Below are positions 8,776-17,678 of a stretch of DNA of 23,176 nt, piece after piece. This DNA comes from JBCCEJ01 sp039030335 (GTDB lineage: Bacteria > Pseudomonadota > Gammaproteobacteria > HK1). The DNA is taken from NCBI GenBank assembly GCA_039030335.1, contig JBCCEJ010000090.1, positions 1 to 23,176 of the forward strand, in the 5' to 3' direction. Positions within the stretch are counted from its first letter, which is position 1, and the number at the start of each line of letters is the position of its first letter. The position numbers and the translations under genes are program-made. The notes beneath the pieces were generated by a model. It did no database searches. It worked only from the letters and a program-made list of their open reading frames with translations, and had not been told where the DNA came from.

Positions 8776-11700
8776 ATGATAATGCCCCTCTTCGGCTCTG
8801 TTGCGGCTAGCGAATTCCGCACACAGCAACTCAACGAGACGCTCGGGCCCGCGCTCGGCGCTAACGGTCGCGTCACCACCCGGTACGTCTATCTGATCGA
8901 TGCCGAACGAGACCTGACGCGAAGCGAGTCGGAGAAACTGAAACAGCTGCTCGGGGCTGTGCCGACGAAAGCCGTGCCGACGGAAAAACCAACGTTCGTC
9001 GTGTGTCCGCGCGTCGGCACGATCTCACCTTGGTCGAGTAAGGCGACCGAAATACTGCGCATTTGCGGTCTTCAGGCAGTCGCGCGGGTGGAGCGCGGCG
9101 TCGCCTGGTACATCACGGCAGCCGCCCTCCCCCTCGCGAGCGATCTGAACCGTCTGGCCGACATCTACGACCCGTTACTGGAAACGGTGTTCGAGACCCT
9201 CGAAGGAGCCGGGGCGTTGTTCCAGCAGGCGTCGCCACGCGCACTCGTCAGCCTGCCCGCCGGAGATGAACTGGCAGCCGCAATGGCGGCCGCCAATGCG
9301 GAGCTGGGGCTCGGACTCGAAGACTCAGAGCTCGCTTACCTGGGGGCCGCCTACCGCGACCGTACGCGGGGGCCGACGGACGTTGAATTGATGATGTTCG
9401 CCCAGGTCAACTCAGAGCATTGCCGGCATAAGATCTTCAATGCGGCGTGGACCATCGACGGGCAGCGCCGGAATCAGTCCCTATTCGACATGATTCGTAA
9501 CACCTATCAGTGCAATCCGGGGCGCGTGCTGTCCGCTTACAGCGACAACTGCGCCGTTACGACCGGCTGGCCAGCCGAGTCCATGACCCCGCATGGACCT
9601 GACAACGCGTATCGCAATCGAAGCGTCGAGCATCACATCCTGATGAAGGTCGAGACCCACAATCATCCGACCGCCATATCGCCGTTTCCCGGTGCCGCAA
9701 CCGGGTCTGGCGGGGAGATCCGGGACGAGGGCGCAACCGGGCGCGGAGCGCGCGGAAAAGCCGGTTTGACCGGCTTCAGCGTATCGAACCTGCGCGTTCC
9801 AGCGCATCCGCGCGCATGGGAGCAGCACCATGGCACCCCGCAGCGAATTGCAACGGCGCTGCAGATCATGCTCGAAGCGCCGATCGGGGCCGCCGCTTTC
9901 AACAACGAGTTTGGCCGTCCGGCCCTCGCCGGCTATTTCCGCACCTTCGAGCGTGAAGTCGACGGCGTGCGCTACGGCTACCACAAGCCCATCATGCTGG
10001 CCGGCGGACTTGGCAACGTGACACCGCCGAACGTGCTGAAAGTCCCAGTTCGAGCCGGAGACCGCGTGGTCGTCCTGGGTGGGCCAGCGATGCTGATCGG
10101 ACTTGGCGGCGGCGCGGCTTCGTCCAAGACCAGCGGCAGCGGCGATGCCGGCCTCGACTTCGCGTCCGTGCAGCGCGGCAACGCGGAGATGCAACGCCGC
10201 GCCCAGCAAGTGATCGACTGGTGCGCGGCACGCGGCGCGGACAATCCGATCCGCGCACTGCACGACGTGGGCGCCGGTGGGCTCAGCAATGCCATACCGG
10301 AACTGGTACACGGAGGTGGTAATGGCGCACGTCTCAACCTCAGGCTCATCCCAAGCGCCGATCCAGGCATGAGTCCGTTGGAGATCTGGTGCAACGAAGC
10401 ACAGGAACGCTACGTGCTCGCGATTGCGCCTGAGCACCTCGGCGAACTGGCCCGGGCATGCACCCGCGAACGATGCCCCTTCGCCGACCTCGGTGCCGTA
10501 ACCGACGACGGGCGGCTGTTGATCGAGGATCCATTGCTCGGCCGACCGGCTGTCGACATTCCGATGGACGTACTCCTCGGCAAGCTGCCGCGTATGCAGA
10601 GGTCCGCGACCAGCGAGGTGCGCCCCGCGGCCGAGCCGGGTGCGACAACTGGGGATCTGGCGAATGCGTGGATGCAGATACTCGATACCCCCACGGTAGG
10701 AGACAAAGGATTTCTCATCACCATCGGCGATCGGACGGTCGGTGGTTTATCGCACCGCGATCAGATGGTCGGGCCCTGGCAAGTGCCGGTTGCGGACTGC
10801 GCCGTCACGCTGACTGACCATACCCATTCCACCGGCGAGGCACTCGCGATGGGTGAGCGCACCCCGCTCGCCGTCATCAACGCGGCGGCAGCAGCGCGCA
10901 TGGCTGTAGCCGAGGCGATTACGAACATCGCCAGCGCGCCCGTTGGCCCACTCAGTAACGTCGTGTTGAGTGCCAACTGGATGGCCGCTTGCGGCCACGC
11001 CGGGCAGGACGCCGCGCTCTTTGCGGCCGTGCAGGCAGTGGGGCTTGAACTCTGTCCCGCGCTCGGTATCAACATTCCCGTCGGCAAAGACTCGTTGTCG
11101 ATGAAAACCGTCTGGGAGCATCGCGACGTCACGCGGGAGGTGATCGCGCCCGTTTCTCTGGTCGTATCGGCCTTTGCGCCGGTCACAGAGGTCTCGCTGT
11201 CGTTGACGCCGGAATTACAACGTCCTTTCGAGAGTTCATCGCTCGTGCTCGTCGACCTCGGTTGCGGTCAGCACCGGCTGGGCGGATCGGTATATGCCGA
11301 CCAGCACGGTGGGTTCACAGCCCATACGCCGGATCTCGACGATCCGGCCCTGCTCTCCTGCCTGTTCGAGGACGTTCAGAAACTGCTCAGTCGGCACCTG
11401 CTGCTCGCCTACCACGACCGGTCCGACGGCGGTCTCGCCGCAACTCTGGCGGAAATGGCGTTCGCCGGTGCCGCGGGTCTCGACATCGATCTCAGCGCAC
11501 TCGAAGGCGATGGTGCTGCGCTCTTGTTCTCGGAAGAACCCGGTGTGGTGCTGCAGGTTGCCGATGGTGCGCTCGATAGCGTTCTCGCGGAGTTGCGGGG
11601 AACTGACCGTCCGTACGCGCAGCACGTACACGTCATCGGCCGTCCGACCACCGGCCCCGACCTGGTCGTCAGGCTGAACTCCGGCGCCGAGATGAAGGTG

Positions 11701-12636
11701 ACGCGAAGTACCGCGCGCGAGCACTGGTCGGCGCACTCACACCAACTCGCGCGCCTGAGGGACCATCCGGACGCCGCGGACGCCGAGCATCGGACGCGGC
11801 AGGACGAACGCCGCGTAGTCGGTGCACACGTGCCGCCAGAGGTGCTACCCGCTACCGCGATCAAGACCGGGCGGCTGCGCGCGGCGATCCTCCGGGAACA
11901 GGGCGTCAATGGACACAACGAGATGGCGGCTGCGTTTCTCGCCGCCGGATTCGTCCCGGTGGATGTGCACATGCACGACATTCTTTCTGGCGCGGTGGAC
12001 CTGAGCGGCTTTCAGGCGTTGGCCGCCTGCGGCGGCTTTTCTTACGGTGACGTGCTCGGCGCCGGCGGCGGCTGGGCTGGCTCGGTGCGATGCAACGACC
12101 GCGCCCGCGACGCGTTTCAGAAGTTCTTCGAAGATCCCCAAACGCTGACCCTCGGTGTCTGCAACGGCTGTCAGATGCTCGCGCAGCTCGCCGACCTCAT
12201 CCCCGGGACCGAGCACTGGCCCACGTTCGAGCGCAACGCCTCCCAGCAATTCGAAGGTCGGCTCGCTACGGTCGAGATACTCGCGGGCCCGTCTATCTGG
12301 CTGCAGAGACTCGCGGGCGCCTGTCTGCCCGTCCCGGTCGCCCACGGTGAAGGCCGCGCGCATTGGCGCGACCCGCTCGTCGCGGCGTCCGCGCAAGCTT
12401 CCGTTCGCTTCGTCAGCGGAGAGTTCGATGTAGACCCGCCCTACCCGTTGAACCCGAATGGGTCGCGCGACGGCGCAACCGGATTCTCGAGCCGCGACGG
12501 CCGCGTCACCATCATGATGCCGCATCCGGAACGCGCGGTTCGCGCACATCAGCTCAGCTGGAAGCCTGCGCGCTGGAGTGGTTATTCGCCGTGGTTGCAC
12601 CTGTTTACGAGCGCACATGCCGCGCTCGATGACTGA
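8776..12636 (+). CDS. purL: Phosphoribosylformylglycinamidine synthase (large, single-chain)
   Basis: This enzyme converts FGAR, glutamine and ATP to FGAM in de novo purine synthesis. The 1286-aa protein is the fused large form found in gammaproteobacteria. It has an N-terminal PurS-like domain, a linker, two AIRS-type ATP-binding halves (PGTISPWSS-like VGTISPWSSKATE, NSEHCRHKIFNA, KVETHNHPTAISPFPGAATGSGGEIRDEGATGRG, HDVGAGGLSNA, RDQMVGPWQVPVADCA, YHDRSDGGL) and a C-terminal class I glutaminase. The glutaminase nucleophile is Cys1129 in GVCNGCQM. His1250 and Glu1252 in MMPHPER complete the triad. ATG 8776 is chosen to match the family N-terminus; ATG 8782 is also possible. The frame extends to GTG 8725, but those residues match nothing and lie upstream of a possible -10 box. 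The gene is monocistronic as far as can be seen. Confidence 0.97.
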   Translation: MIMPLFGSVAASEFRTQQLNETLGPALGANGRVTTRYVYLIDAERDLTRSESEKLKQLLGAVPTKAVPTEKPTFVVCPRVGTISPWSSKATEILRICGLQAVARVERGVAWYITAAALPLASDLNRLADIYDPLLETVFETLEGAGALFQQASPRALVSLPAGDELAAAMAAANAELGLGLEDSELAYLGAAYRDRTRGPTDVELMMFAQVNSEHCRHKIFNAAWTIDGQRRNQSLFDMIRNTYQCNPGRVLSAYSDNCAVTTGWPAESMTPHGPDNAYRNRSVEHHILMKVETHNHPTAISPFPGAATGSGGEIRDEGATGRGARGKAGLTGFSVSNLRVPAHPRAWEQHHGTPQRIATALQIMLEAPIGAAAFNNEFGRPALAGYFRTFEREVDGVRYGYHKPIMLAGGLGNVTPPNVLKVPVRAGDRVVVLGGPAMLIGLGGGAASSKTSGSGDAGLDFASVQRGNAEMQRRAQQVIDWCAARGADNPIRALHDVGAGGLSNAIPELVHGGGNGARLNLRLIPSADPGMSPLEIWCNEAQERYVLAIAPEHLGELARACTRERCPFADLGAVTDDGRLLIEDPLLGRPAVDIPMDVLLGKLPRMQRSATSEVRPAAEPGATTGDLANAWMQILDTPTVGDKGFLITIGDRTVGGLSHRDQMVGPWQVPVADCAVTLTDHTHSTGEALAMGERTPLAVINAAAAARMAVAEAITNIASAPVGPLSNVVLSANWMAACGHAGQDAALFAAVQAVGLELCPALGINIPVGKDSLSMKTVWEHRDVTREVIAPVSLVVSAFAPVTEVSLSLTPELQRPFESSSLVLVDLGCGQHRLGGSVYADQHGGFTAHTPDLDDPALLSCLFEDVQKLLSRHLLLAYHDRSDGGLAATLAEMAFAGAAGLDIDLSALEGDGAALLFSEEPGVVLQVADGALDSVLAELRGTDRPYAQHVHVIGRPTTGPDLVVRLNSGAEMKVTRSTAREHWSAHSHQLARLRDHPDAADAEHRTRQDERRVVGAHVPPEVLPATAIKTGRLRAAILREQGVNGHNEMAAAFLAAGFVPVDVHMHDILSGAVDLSGFQALAACGGFSYGDVLGAGGGWAGSVRCNDRARDAFQKFFEDPQTLTLGVCNGCQMLAQLADLIPGTEHWPTFERNASQQFEGRLATVEILAGPSIWLQRLAGACLPVPVAHGEGRAHWRDPLVAASAQASVRFVSGEFDVDPPYPLNPNGSRDGATGFSSRDGRVTIMMPHPERAVRAHQLSWKPARWSGYSPWLHLFTSAHAALDD

Positions 12637-12951
12637 ACCGGTTGAAGGGCCGAAACGGCCACTGAGACTCGTGACGTTCTGCGCTACAGGAAGGGAAGGT
12701 CGTCGCTCGCCACGGGCATCTTGGTCGGCGCGCGCGAACGGCCGCGCGGTCGAAGAGGCGTCACGCCGCTGGCATCGCAAAGGTGGCGCCAAAAGGTTTT
12801 ATTTCGATTTTGTTCGCGCCGCGCAGAGGAACTCCACCTGTTGCGCTCTGTCGATAGCCCCAGGCTCGGCTGTCTCGGGCAGGCAGCGCCGAACGCCCCG
12901 CTGCACCGGAGCACCGGTTTGCCACAACGACTTCGCCACACGGATAAGACC
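12637..12951. other. Intergenic region between purL and msrP
   Basis: About 315 bp with no clear gene. A small hairpin, GGCCG-AAA-CGGCC at 12648-12660, lies just after purL without a T-tract. An AT-richer stretch at about 12789-12813 (GGTTTTATTTCGATTTTG) is the likeliest promoter zone for msrP, although I cannot define -35/-10 boxes. The msrP frame is open across part of this region from 12721, but those 77 codons do not match MsrP. A minus-strand frame (12684-12998, 104 aa) ends in ASDDLPFL, which resembles the acidic SSB tail. The rest of that frame looks non-coding, so I do not call it a gene. Confidence 0.45.
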
Positions 12952-13917
12952 ATGCTGATCAAGAAACCTGAACTGATTCGCGCCAGCGAAATCACCACGA
13001 AGGACGCCTACCTGAATCGCCGACGTTTTCTGCGTGATTCCACCGGCGCCATGCTGATCGCAACCGTCCCGGGCCTCGCGTGGCAAAGCCCGGCCCATGC
13101 CGCGACCAAACTCGCGCACGTAGCCAACCCGGACTTTACGGCAGACAAGCTCGAACGAGCTGTCAGCAGCTATGACGACGTTACGAGCTACAACAATTTC
13201 TACGAGTTCGGCACCGGCAAGGATGATCCGAAGGAGAACGCCCAGGACTTCAAGCCCCTGCCGTGGAGCGTCAAGGTCGATGGCGAGTGCGACAAGCCCG
13301 GCACCTATAACTACGAGGACATCGTCAACCCACATCAGCTCGAGGAGCGCGTGTATCGGTTCCGCTGCGTGGAAGCGTGGAGCATGGTAGTACCGTGGCT
13401 CGGCATCCCGCTCGGAGACATCCTGAAACGATTCGAACCCAACTCGAATGCGAAGTACGTGGCGTTCGAAACTCTGCATGACCCGCGGCGCATGCCAGGC
13501 CAGAACCGGGCAGTGCTTTCCTGGCCCTACGTGGAAGGCCTGCGAATCGATGAAGCCATGCATCCGCTAACCCTGATGACAGTCGGCCTCTTCGGCGAGG
13601 CATTACCAAATCAAAACGGTGCTCCGCTCCGTCTGATCGTGCCTTGGAAGTACGGCTACAAGAGCATCAAATCGATCGTGCGCATTCGATTCACGCGTAC
13701 CCAGCCTCCCACCTCCTGGAACCTGGCTGCACCGCATGAGTACGGGTTCTACTCGAATGTGAACCCGGAGCGTTCGCACCCGCGCTGGAGTCAAAAGAAG
13801 GAGCGCAAAATCGGCGCATCGTTCTTCACGCCAAAAATTCCGACCCTTATGTACAACGGTTATGCCGACCAGGTCGCCAGCCTCTACAAGGGAATGGACC
13901 TGATCCGGAACCACTGA
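12952..13917 (+). CDS. msrP: Protein-methionine-sulfoxide reductase catalytic subunit MsrP (Tat-exported molybdoenzyme)
   Basis: This is a periplasmic molybdopterin enzyme that reduces methionine sulfoxide in oxidised envelope proteins, receiving electrons through MsrQ. From ATG 12952 it is 321 aa, near the family length. The N-terminus carries a twin-arginine signal (NRRRFLRDSTGAML, about residues 23-36) with cleavage likely after SPAHA. The molybdenum-ligand cysteine is Cys139 in YRFRCVEAWSMVVPW. Other family motifs are YNNFYEFG, SNAKYVAFETL, YVEGLRIDEAMHPLT, NGAPLRLIVPWKYG, TWNLAAP-like SWNLAAPHEYGFYSNVNP and NGYADQVASLY. GGAT at 12942-12945 is a plausible ribosome site. The frame is open upstream to 12721, but that extension would bury the Tat signal. 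msrQ follows after 40 bp. Confidence 0.97.
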   Translation: MLIKKPELIRASEITTKDAYLNRRRFLRDSTGAMLIATVPGLAWQSPAHAATKLAHVANPDFTADKLERAVSSYDDVTSYNNFYEFGTGKDDPKENAQDFKPLPWSVKVDGECDKPGTYNYEDIVNPHQLEERVYRFRCVEAWSMVVPWLGIPLGDILKRFEPNSNAKYVAFETLHDPRRMPGQNRAVLSWPYVEGLRIDEAMHPLTLMTVGLFGEALPNQNGAPLRLIVPWKYGYKSIKSIVRIRFTRTQPPTSWNLAAPHEYGFYSNVNPERSHPRWSQKKERKIGASFFTPKIPTLMYNGYADQVASLYKGMDLIRNH

Positions 13918-13957
13918 GCGGGCTCCGGACGACTCGATCGCAACGGTTACTCCACGC

Positions 13958-14584
13958 ATGACTCGCAAACGGGAACTCGCGCTCAAGGTCGTGCTGCACC
14001 TCGCGTGCCTGACGCCCTGCGCAGTGCTCGTGTTCGGTGCATTCAACGATACGCTGGGCGCCAATCCGGTCGAGTACATGACGCACGAGACGGGCCAGTG
14101 GGCACTGCGGCTGCTGTTGTTGACGCTGCTGATTACGCCATTGCGGCGTTGGACGGGATGGGCCTGGCTGGTCAGGCAGCGGCGCATGATCGGGCTCTAC
14201 GGTTTCTTCTATGCAATGCTGCATCTCACGGTATACGCATGGTTCGACCAGTTCTTCGACGTCGATGCGATCCTCGAGGACATCGTCAAACGGCCGTACA
14301 TCACGATCGGCTTCAGCGCCCTGGTACTGCTGGTACCGCTCGCGGCGACATCCACCAACGGCATGATTCGCCGCCTGGGCGGGAAACGCTGGAAGGCGCT
14401 CCACCGCCTCGCCTACGTGGCGGCAGTTCTGGGCGTAGGGCACTTCATCTGGCTGGTCAAAGCGGACTACCGTGAGCCGATCATCTACGCCACATTCCTC
14501 GTTGCCGTGCTGCTGGCCCGGGTTCCGCTCCGGCGTCTGCTGGACAGACTGGCGGCACCCACGCTTAAATCGAGATCGGGTTGA
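13958..14584 (+). CDS. msrQ: Heme-binding membrane subunit MsrQ of the MsrPQ system
   Basis: A 208-aa inner-membrane b-type cytochrome of the ferric-reductase-like family. It passes quinone or flavin-derived electrons to MsrP in the periplasm. Hydrophobic segments lie at about 9-29, 48-62, 79-96, 113-132, 149-167 and 175-191, matching the six-span MsrQ layout. Candidate heme ligands are His89 (MLHLTVYAW) and His149 and His162 (LHRLAYVAAVLGVGHFIW). GANPVEY, LLITPLRRW and RRMIGLYGF are family-typical. It starts at ATG 13958, 40 bp after msrP, and the two surely form one transcript. The 3' end lies 18 bp before the Smr gene, so that gene may be on the same message. Confidence 0.96.
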   Translation: MTRKRELALKVVLHLACLTPCAVLVFGAFNDTLGANPVEYMTHETGQWALRLLLLTLLITPLRRWTGWAWLVRQRRMIGLYGFFYAMLHLTVYAWFDQFFDVDAILEDIVKRPYITIGFSALVLLVPLAATSTNGMIRRLGGKRWKALHRLAYVAAVLGVGHFIWLVKADYREPIIYATFLVAVLLARVPLRRLLDRLAAPTLKSRSG

Positions 14585-14602
14585 GGAACTGAGGCGGGTA
14601 GC

Positions 14603-15124
14603 GTGGAAGACGACGACATCGACCTGTTCCGGCAGAACCTCGATGGCGTTCGTCCACTCGAAGCCGACCGCGTCGAACCGGTGCGCAAGAAGCTGAAGCC
14701 CATCCCGGGTCAGCGCCTGGCTGATGACCGCGCCGTCGTGCGAGAACTGGCCGAAGCCAGCCCGTTCGACGATGACGCCGTAACCGGCGATGAGCTGCTG
14801 TTCGTGCGCCCGGGCATTCAGCACAAGTTGCTGCGCAAGCTGCGTCGCGGTCAGTTCAGCATTGGCGCGCACCTGGACCTGCACGGCAATACCGTTGCGG
14901 AAGCCCGGCGCGAGCTGGCGGGGTTTTTCGCCGAGTGTAAACAGCGGGGTATCCGCGGAGTTCGTGTGATCCACGGTAAGGGCTTGCGCTCACCCGACGG
15001 TCGCGGTGCTCTCAAAACGCACGTAGACCGGTGGCTGCGGCACCGCGATGACGTGATCGCGTTCTGCTCAGCGCGCCCTGTGGATGGCGGCACGGGCGCG
15101 GTTTACATCCTGCTCAAGCACTGA
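14603..15124 (+). CDS. Smr-domain protein (SmrA/SmrB-like putative endonuclease)
   Basis: A 173-aa protein with a C-terminal Smr (MutS2-type) domain. LDLHG is at residues 91-95, the central VIHGKG at 122-127 and GGTGAVYILL at about 162-171, which are the three usual Smr motifs. The N-terminus (DIDLFRQNLDGVRPLEADR) and the segment FVRPGIQHKLLRKLRRGQF match the N-terminal extension of the E. coli SmrA/SmrB proteins. SmrB cleaves mRNA at collided ribosomes. This protein has features of both paralogues (LDLHG as in SmrB, IHGKG as in SmrA), so I leave the symbol empty. The start is GTG 14603 with GAGG at 14591-14594. It lies 18 bp after msrQ, possibly as the third gene of that transcript. Confidence 0.92.
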   Translation: MEDDDIDLFRQNLDGVRPLEADRVEPVRKKLKPIPGQRLADDRAVVRELAEASPFDDDAVTGDELLFVRPGIQHKLLRKLRRGQFSIGAHLDLHGNTVAEARRELAGFFAECKQRGIRGVRVIHGKGLRSPDGRGALKTHVDRWLRHRDDVIAFCSARPVDGGTGAVYILLKH

Positions 15125-15195
15125 GGCTTACACCACGCCCGGTCTGGACGGGGCGCCGCGGGCCGACCGCGCGGTCCGGCGTCGGCGGCACCGCA

Positions 15196-16413
15196 CTAGA
15201 GCGCTACTTCCTTCAACGGTACCCCCGGATCGGCCAGTTTGCCCGTGTCGACAGCGGTTTGCGCACCGGCCAGCTTGCGGCACTCCATGTGGTCGCGCAT
15301 TGCGTTCATGCTCTCCGCGGCGATCACGCAACCGTTACGCAGCAGGAACACCGTAAACGCATTGTCCGCCGGGCTGCCGCGCACGATGGTCTCGTCGATG
15401 TCGTCAGGGATACCGACGCTTTGTAGTTTGAAATCGAACTGATCCGTCCAGAACCACGGCACTTCGTCGTAGTCCTGTGCCTTGCCCGCGATGTTCGCCG
15501 CCACGATCTTCGACTGCGACATGGCGTTGTGCACCGACTCCAGGCGTACCTCGCGCCCATAGAGCCGGCTGGGGTGTCGGGTACAATCGCCGACTGCCCA
15601 GATCGAGGGGTCGGCGGTGGCGCCGCGCGCGTCGACCACAATCCCGTCGTTCACATCAAGACCGGCCTCTTGCGCCAACTCCTGGTTGGGCAATACTCCG
15701 ACCCCCAGCACGACCAGATCGGCAGGCACCTCGGATCCATCACCCAATGTCACGCCGCTCACCGCTGCGTCTCCAACGAATCCGGTGACGGCAGTCTGGT
15801 AGCGCAGTTGTACGCCGTGTTCGGTGTGAATCTCCGCGACCCGGCTCGCCATCGTCTCGGAAGTGGTACGGGCCAGCAAGCGGTCCATGGCCTCCAGCAC
15901 GGTCACGGTCGCGCCCGCTTTGCGAGCGACCGCCGCCACTTCGAGGCCGATGTACCCGCCACCGACGACGACGACGTTGCTGACGGTCTTTAGCGCCGCC
16001 CCGATCGCATCGGCGTCGGCCAGAGAGCGCAGACAGAAGATCCCGTCGAGGCCGGCGCCCGGCAGGTCCAGCGTTCGAGCGCGTGTGCCAGTCGCCAACA
16101 CCAGATGGCCGTAATCGAGCACGTCGCCACTCGCGAGCGTGACCTGCTTGGCCGCGCGGTCGACGGCGGTCACGCGCTCTTCGCTGCGCACGAGGATGTT
16201 GTTGTCGTCGTAGAACTTTTGTGCGCGCATCAGCACGCGATCGAGGCCGATGTCACCAGCCAGATAGTCCTTAGAAAGCGGCGGGCGCTGATACGGCAGC
16301 GCCGGCTCGTCACCGATCACAACGACTTCCTGCGTCAACTTCTCGGCGCGCAGTCGCGCGACCAACTGACCAGCCGCATGCCCGGCACCCACGACCACAA
16401 TTCGGTCTGACAT
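15196..16413 (-). CDS. FAD-dependent ferredoxin-NAD(P)+ reductase-type oxidoreductase
   Basis: A 405-aa cytoplasmic flavoprotein of the class that includes putidaredoxin, rhodocoxin and BphA4 reductases, which transfer electrons from NADH to [2Fe-2S] ferredoxins of oxygenase systems. Visible motifs are the FAD Rossmann site VVVGAGHAAG (about 6-15), PYQRPPLSKDYL, LVLATGTRAR, the NADH site VVVGGGYIGLEVAA (about 148-161), VLGVGVLPNQELA, SIWAVGDCTRHP and a C-terminal reductase domain. The start at 16413 is well fixed by the strong ribosome site GAGAGGAAG 5 nt upstream. The frame extends 41 codons further, but without family match. No ferredoxin or oxygenase gene is visible nearby, so the partner is unknown. 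It lies downstream of ldcA on the same strand with a 217-bp gap. Confidence 0.94.
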   Translation of the reverse strand: MSDRIVVVGAGHAAGQLVARLRAEKLTQEVVVIGDEPALPYQRPPLSKDYLAGDIGLDRVLMRAQKFYDDNNILVRSEERVTAVDRAAKQVTLASGDVLDYGHLVLATGTRARTLDLPGAGLDGIFCLRSLADADAIGAALKTVSNVVVVGGGYIGLEVAAVARKAGATVTVLEAMDRLLARTTSETMASRVAEIHTEHGVQLRYQTAVTGFVGDAAVSGVTLGDGSEVPADLVVLGVGVLPNQELAQEAGLDVNDGIVVDARGATADPSIWAVGDCTRHPSRLYGREVRLESVHNAMSQSKIVAANIAGKAQDYDEVPWFWTDQFDFKLQSVGIPDDIDETIVRGSPADNAFTVFLLRNGCVIAAESMNAMRDHMECRKLAGAQTAVDTGKLADPGVPLKEVAL

Positions 16414-16417
16414 CAAA

Positions 16418-16426
16418 CTTCCTCTC
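16418..16426 (-). promoter_or_regulatory. Strong ribosome binding site fixing the reductase start
   Basis: On the minus strand the sequence is GAGAGGAAG, nearly complementary to the 16S 3' end, followed by 4 nt and then ATG (complement of 16411-16413). This is the strongest Shine-Dalgarno sequence I see in the window and argues against the 41-codon longer frame that begins at 16536. Confidence 0.8.
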
Positions 16427-16630
16427 ATTTGCGATTGGGCTGCTTTGAGCCAGTTGCCATCAATTCGCGGATCGGCCTGCCCCATGGTCAGGCGGATACG
16501 GTCCGGGCGGTTCAGCCACCGCCACGGGCCCGGCATTGTCGCTCATCGCGAGCGGACTTTCAGACCGGCGCGCAGGGCATTCCCCGACCCGATTCTGCTG
16601 CCGGGCGACCTGCTGATGCGCAGCAGCGCG

Positions 16631-17614
16631 CTAGCGGGCGCTCGTGCCTACACGGTAGTCCAGGGACCAACCATTGCCGCGATCGGTCAGAGTAGCGGGC
16701 GCACCGATGACGAGCGGCGGCAAGCGCCGGCCGTGGCCGATCGGTAGCCCGGCAAACACCGGACAGCGCAGGCGTTCGGCAAGGTTGCTGAAAGCAGCCG
16801 GAATCATCGTTTCACCGCCTGGTTCCTCAGCGCGGAGGAACTCACCCAACACCACCGCCCGGGCGCGGCGGAAAGTGCCGGCGTTCTCCAGCATCCGGAG
16901 CATCCGATCGACACTATAGCCACGCTCATTCACGTCTTCGAAGAACACGATACAACCACCTGCAGCCGGCTTGACCGCCCCGCCCAGCAGCGTCATCAAG
17001 GTGGTGAGATTCCCGCCGTAGAGCGGCCCGGCGATCGTCTCGGACGGCGCCGCGTCAGCCCGCCCGGCCACGCGCCGCAACCGCCCGAGCGACAACTCGC
17101 CAACCGAGCCGTCCAGCAACCCGCGCAGACTCTTGAGATCGCGCTCAGAAACGCTGCCGTCACCCAGTTGCGCGACAACCGGCGCGTGCAGACCAGGCCA
17201 ACCCCAAAGATGCCAGAGGGCCAGCTGCAACGCCGTGACATCGCTGAAACCCAGCACCGGTTTGCTCCGCCCGGGCATCCGCATGCGCGCGATGTGCCCC
17301 AACATGTGCAGGCAGCCATAGCCGCCGCGCACACACCAGACCGCGGCCGAATCGGGCGCCGTCAGCGCCCGCCGCAAGTGTTGCCATCGCACGGCTTCGG
17401 TGTTTGCGACGAGCGGCGTATCGGCAAACAAATCGGGCGGCACCCGCGGCACATAGCCCCATTCACGCAGCACCGCGAGGCCCGCTGCCAGGCGTTCAGG
17501 CGGGCATTTCGATGCTGGTGCAACGACATCGATAACATCGCCGTGCGCGAGCACCTGCCAGGGCCGGACCACGCGTCGGCGGGTCGTTGGCCGCGATTTT
17601 CGTTCCCGGCTCAA
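16631..17614 (-). CDS. ldcA: Muramoyltetrapeptide LD-carboxypeptidase (peptidase S66)
   Basis: This enzyme removes the terminal D-Ala from murein tetrapeptides during cytoplasmic peptidoglycan recycling. It is 327 aa. The serine nucleophile is Ser124 in LGFSDVTALQ. The general base pair is Glu226 (FFEDVNERGYSVDRML) and His294 (GLPIGHGRRLPPL). Spacings of 102 and 68 residues equal those I recall for the Pseudomonas enzyme. Other family marks are VIDVVAPAS near the N-terminus, VRGGYGCLHML and GPLYGGNLTTL. There is no signal peptide, as expected. The start is TTG 17614, with GAGGA 9 nt upstream on the minus strand; a GTG 14 codons in is an alternative. It is divergent from the DUF1631-like gene, with 64 bp between the two start codons. 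Confidence 0.95.
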   Translation of the reverse strand: MSRERKSRPTTRRRVVRPWQVLAHGDVIDVVAPASKCPPERLAAGLAVLREWGYVPRVPPDLFADTPLVANTEAVRWQHLRRALTAPDSAAVWCVRGGYGCLHMLGHIARMRMPGRSKPVLGFSDVTALQLALWHLWGWPGLHAPVVAQLGDGSVSERDLKSLRGLLDGSVGELSLGRLRRVAGRADAAPSETIAGPLYGGNLTTLMTLLGGAVKPAAGGCIVFFEDVNERGYSVDRMLRMLENAGTFRRARAVVLGEFLRAEEPGGETMIPAAFSNLAERLRCPVFAGLPIGHGRRLPPLVIGAPATLTDRGNGWSLDYRVGTSAR

Positions 17615-17678
17615 TCCGAATGTCCTCGGGTCGATACAGCGTCAAACGGAGCCACGACCCTAGCATCGGAGCGGGATT

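Noticed and set aside
9481..10437. 318-codon minus-strand open frame
   Set aside because: Antisense to purL in a region with dense PurL motifs; no domain in its own translation.
11845..12792. 315-codon minus-strand open frame
   Set aside because: Mostly antisense to the purL glutaminase domain; no recognisable domain and no supporting ribosome site.
12721..12951. 77-codon N-terminal extension of msrP
   Set aside because: The Tat signal must be near the N-terminus, and the extension matches no MsrP. ATG 12952 has a plausible ribosome site.
13847..14974. 375-codon minus-strand open frame
   Set aside because: Antisense to msrQ and the Smr gene, both recognised by motifs.
15165..15176. GACCGCGCGGTC perfect palindrome between the convergent Smr and reductase genes
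   Set aside because: It has no loop or T-tract and lies in very GC-rich sequence, so it is likely chance; not called a terminator or operator.
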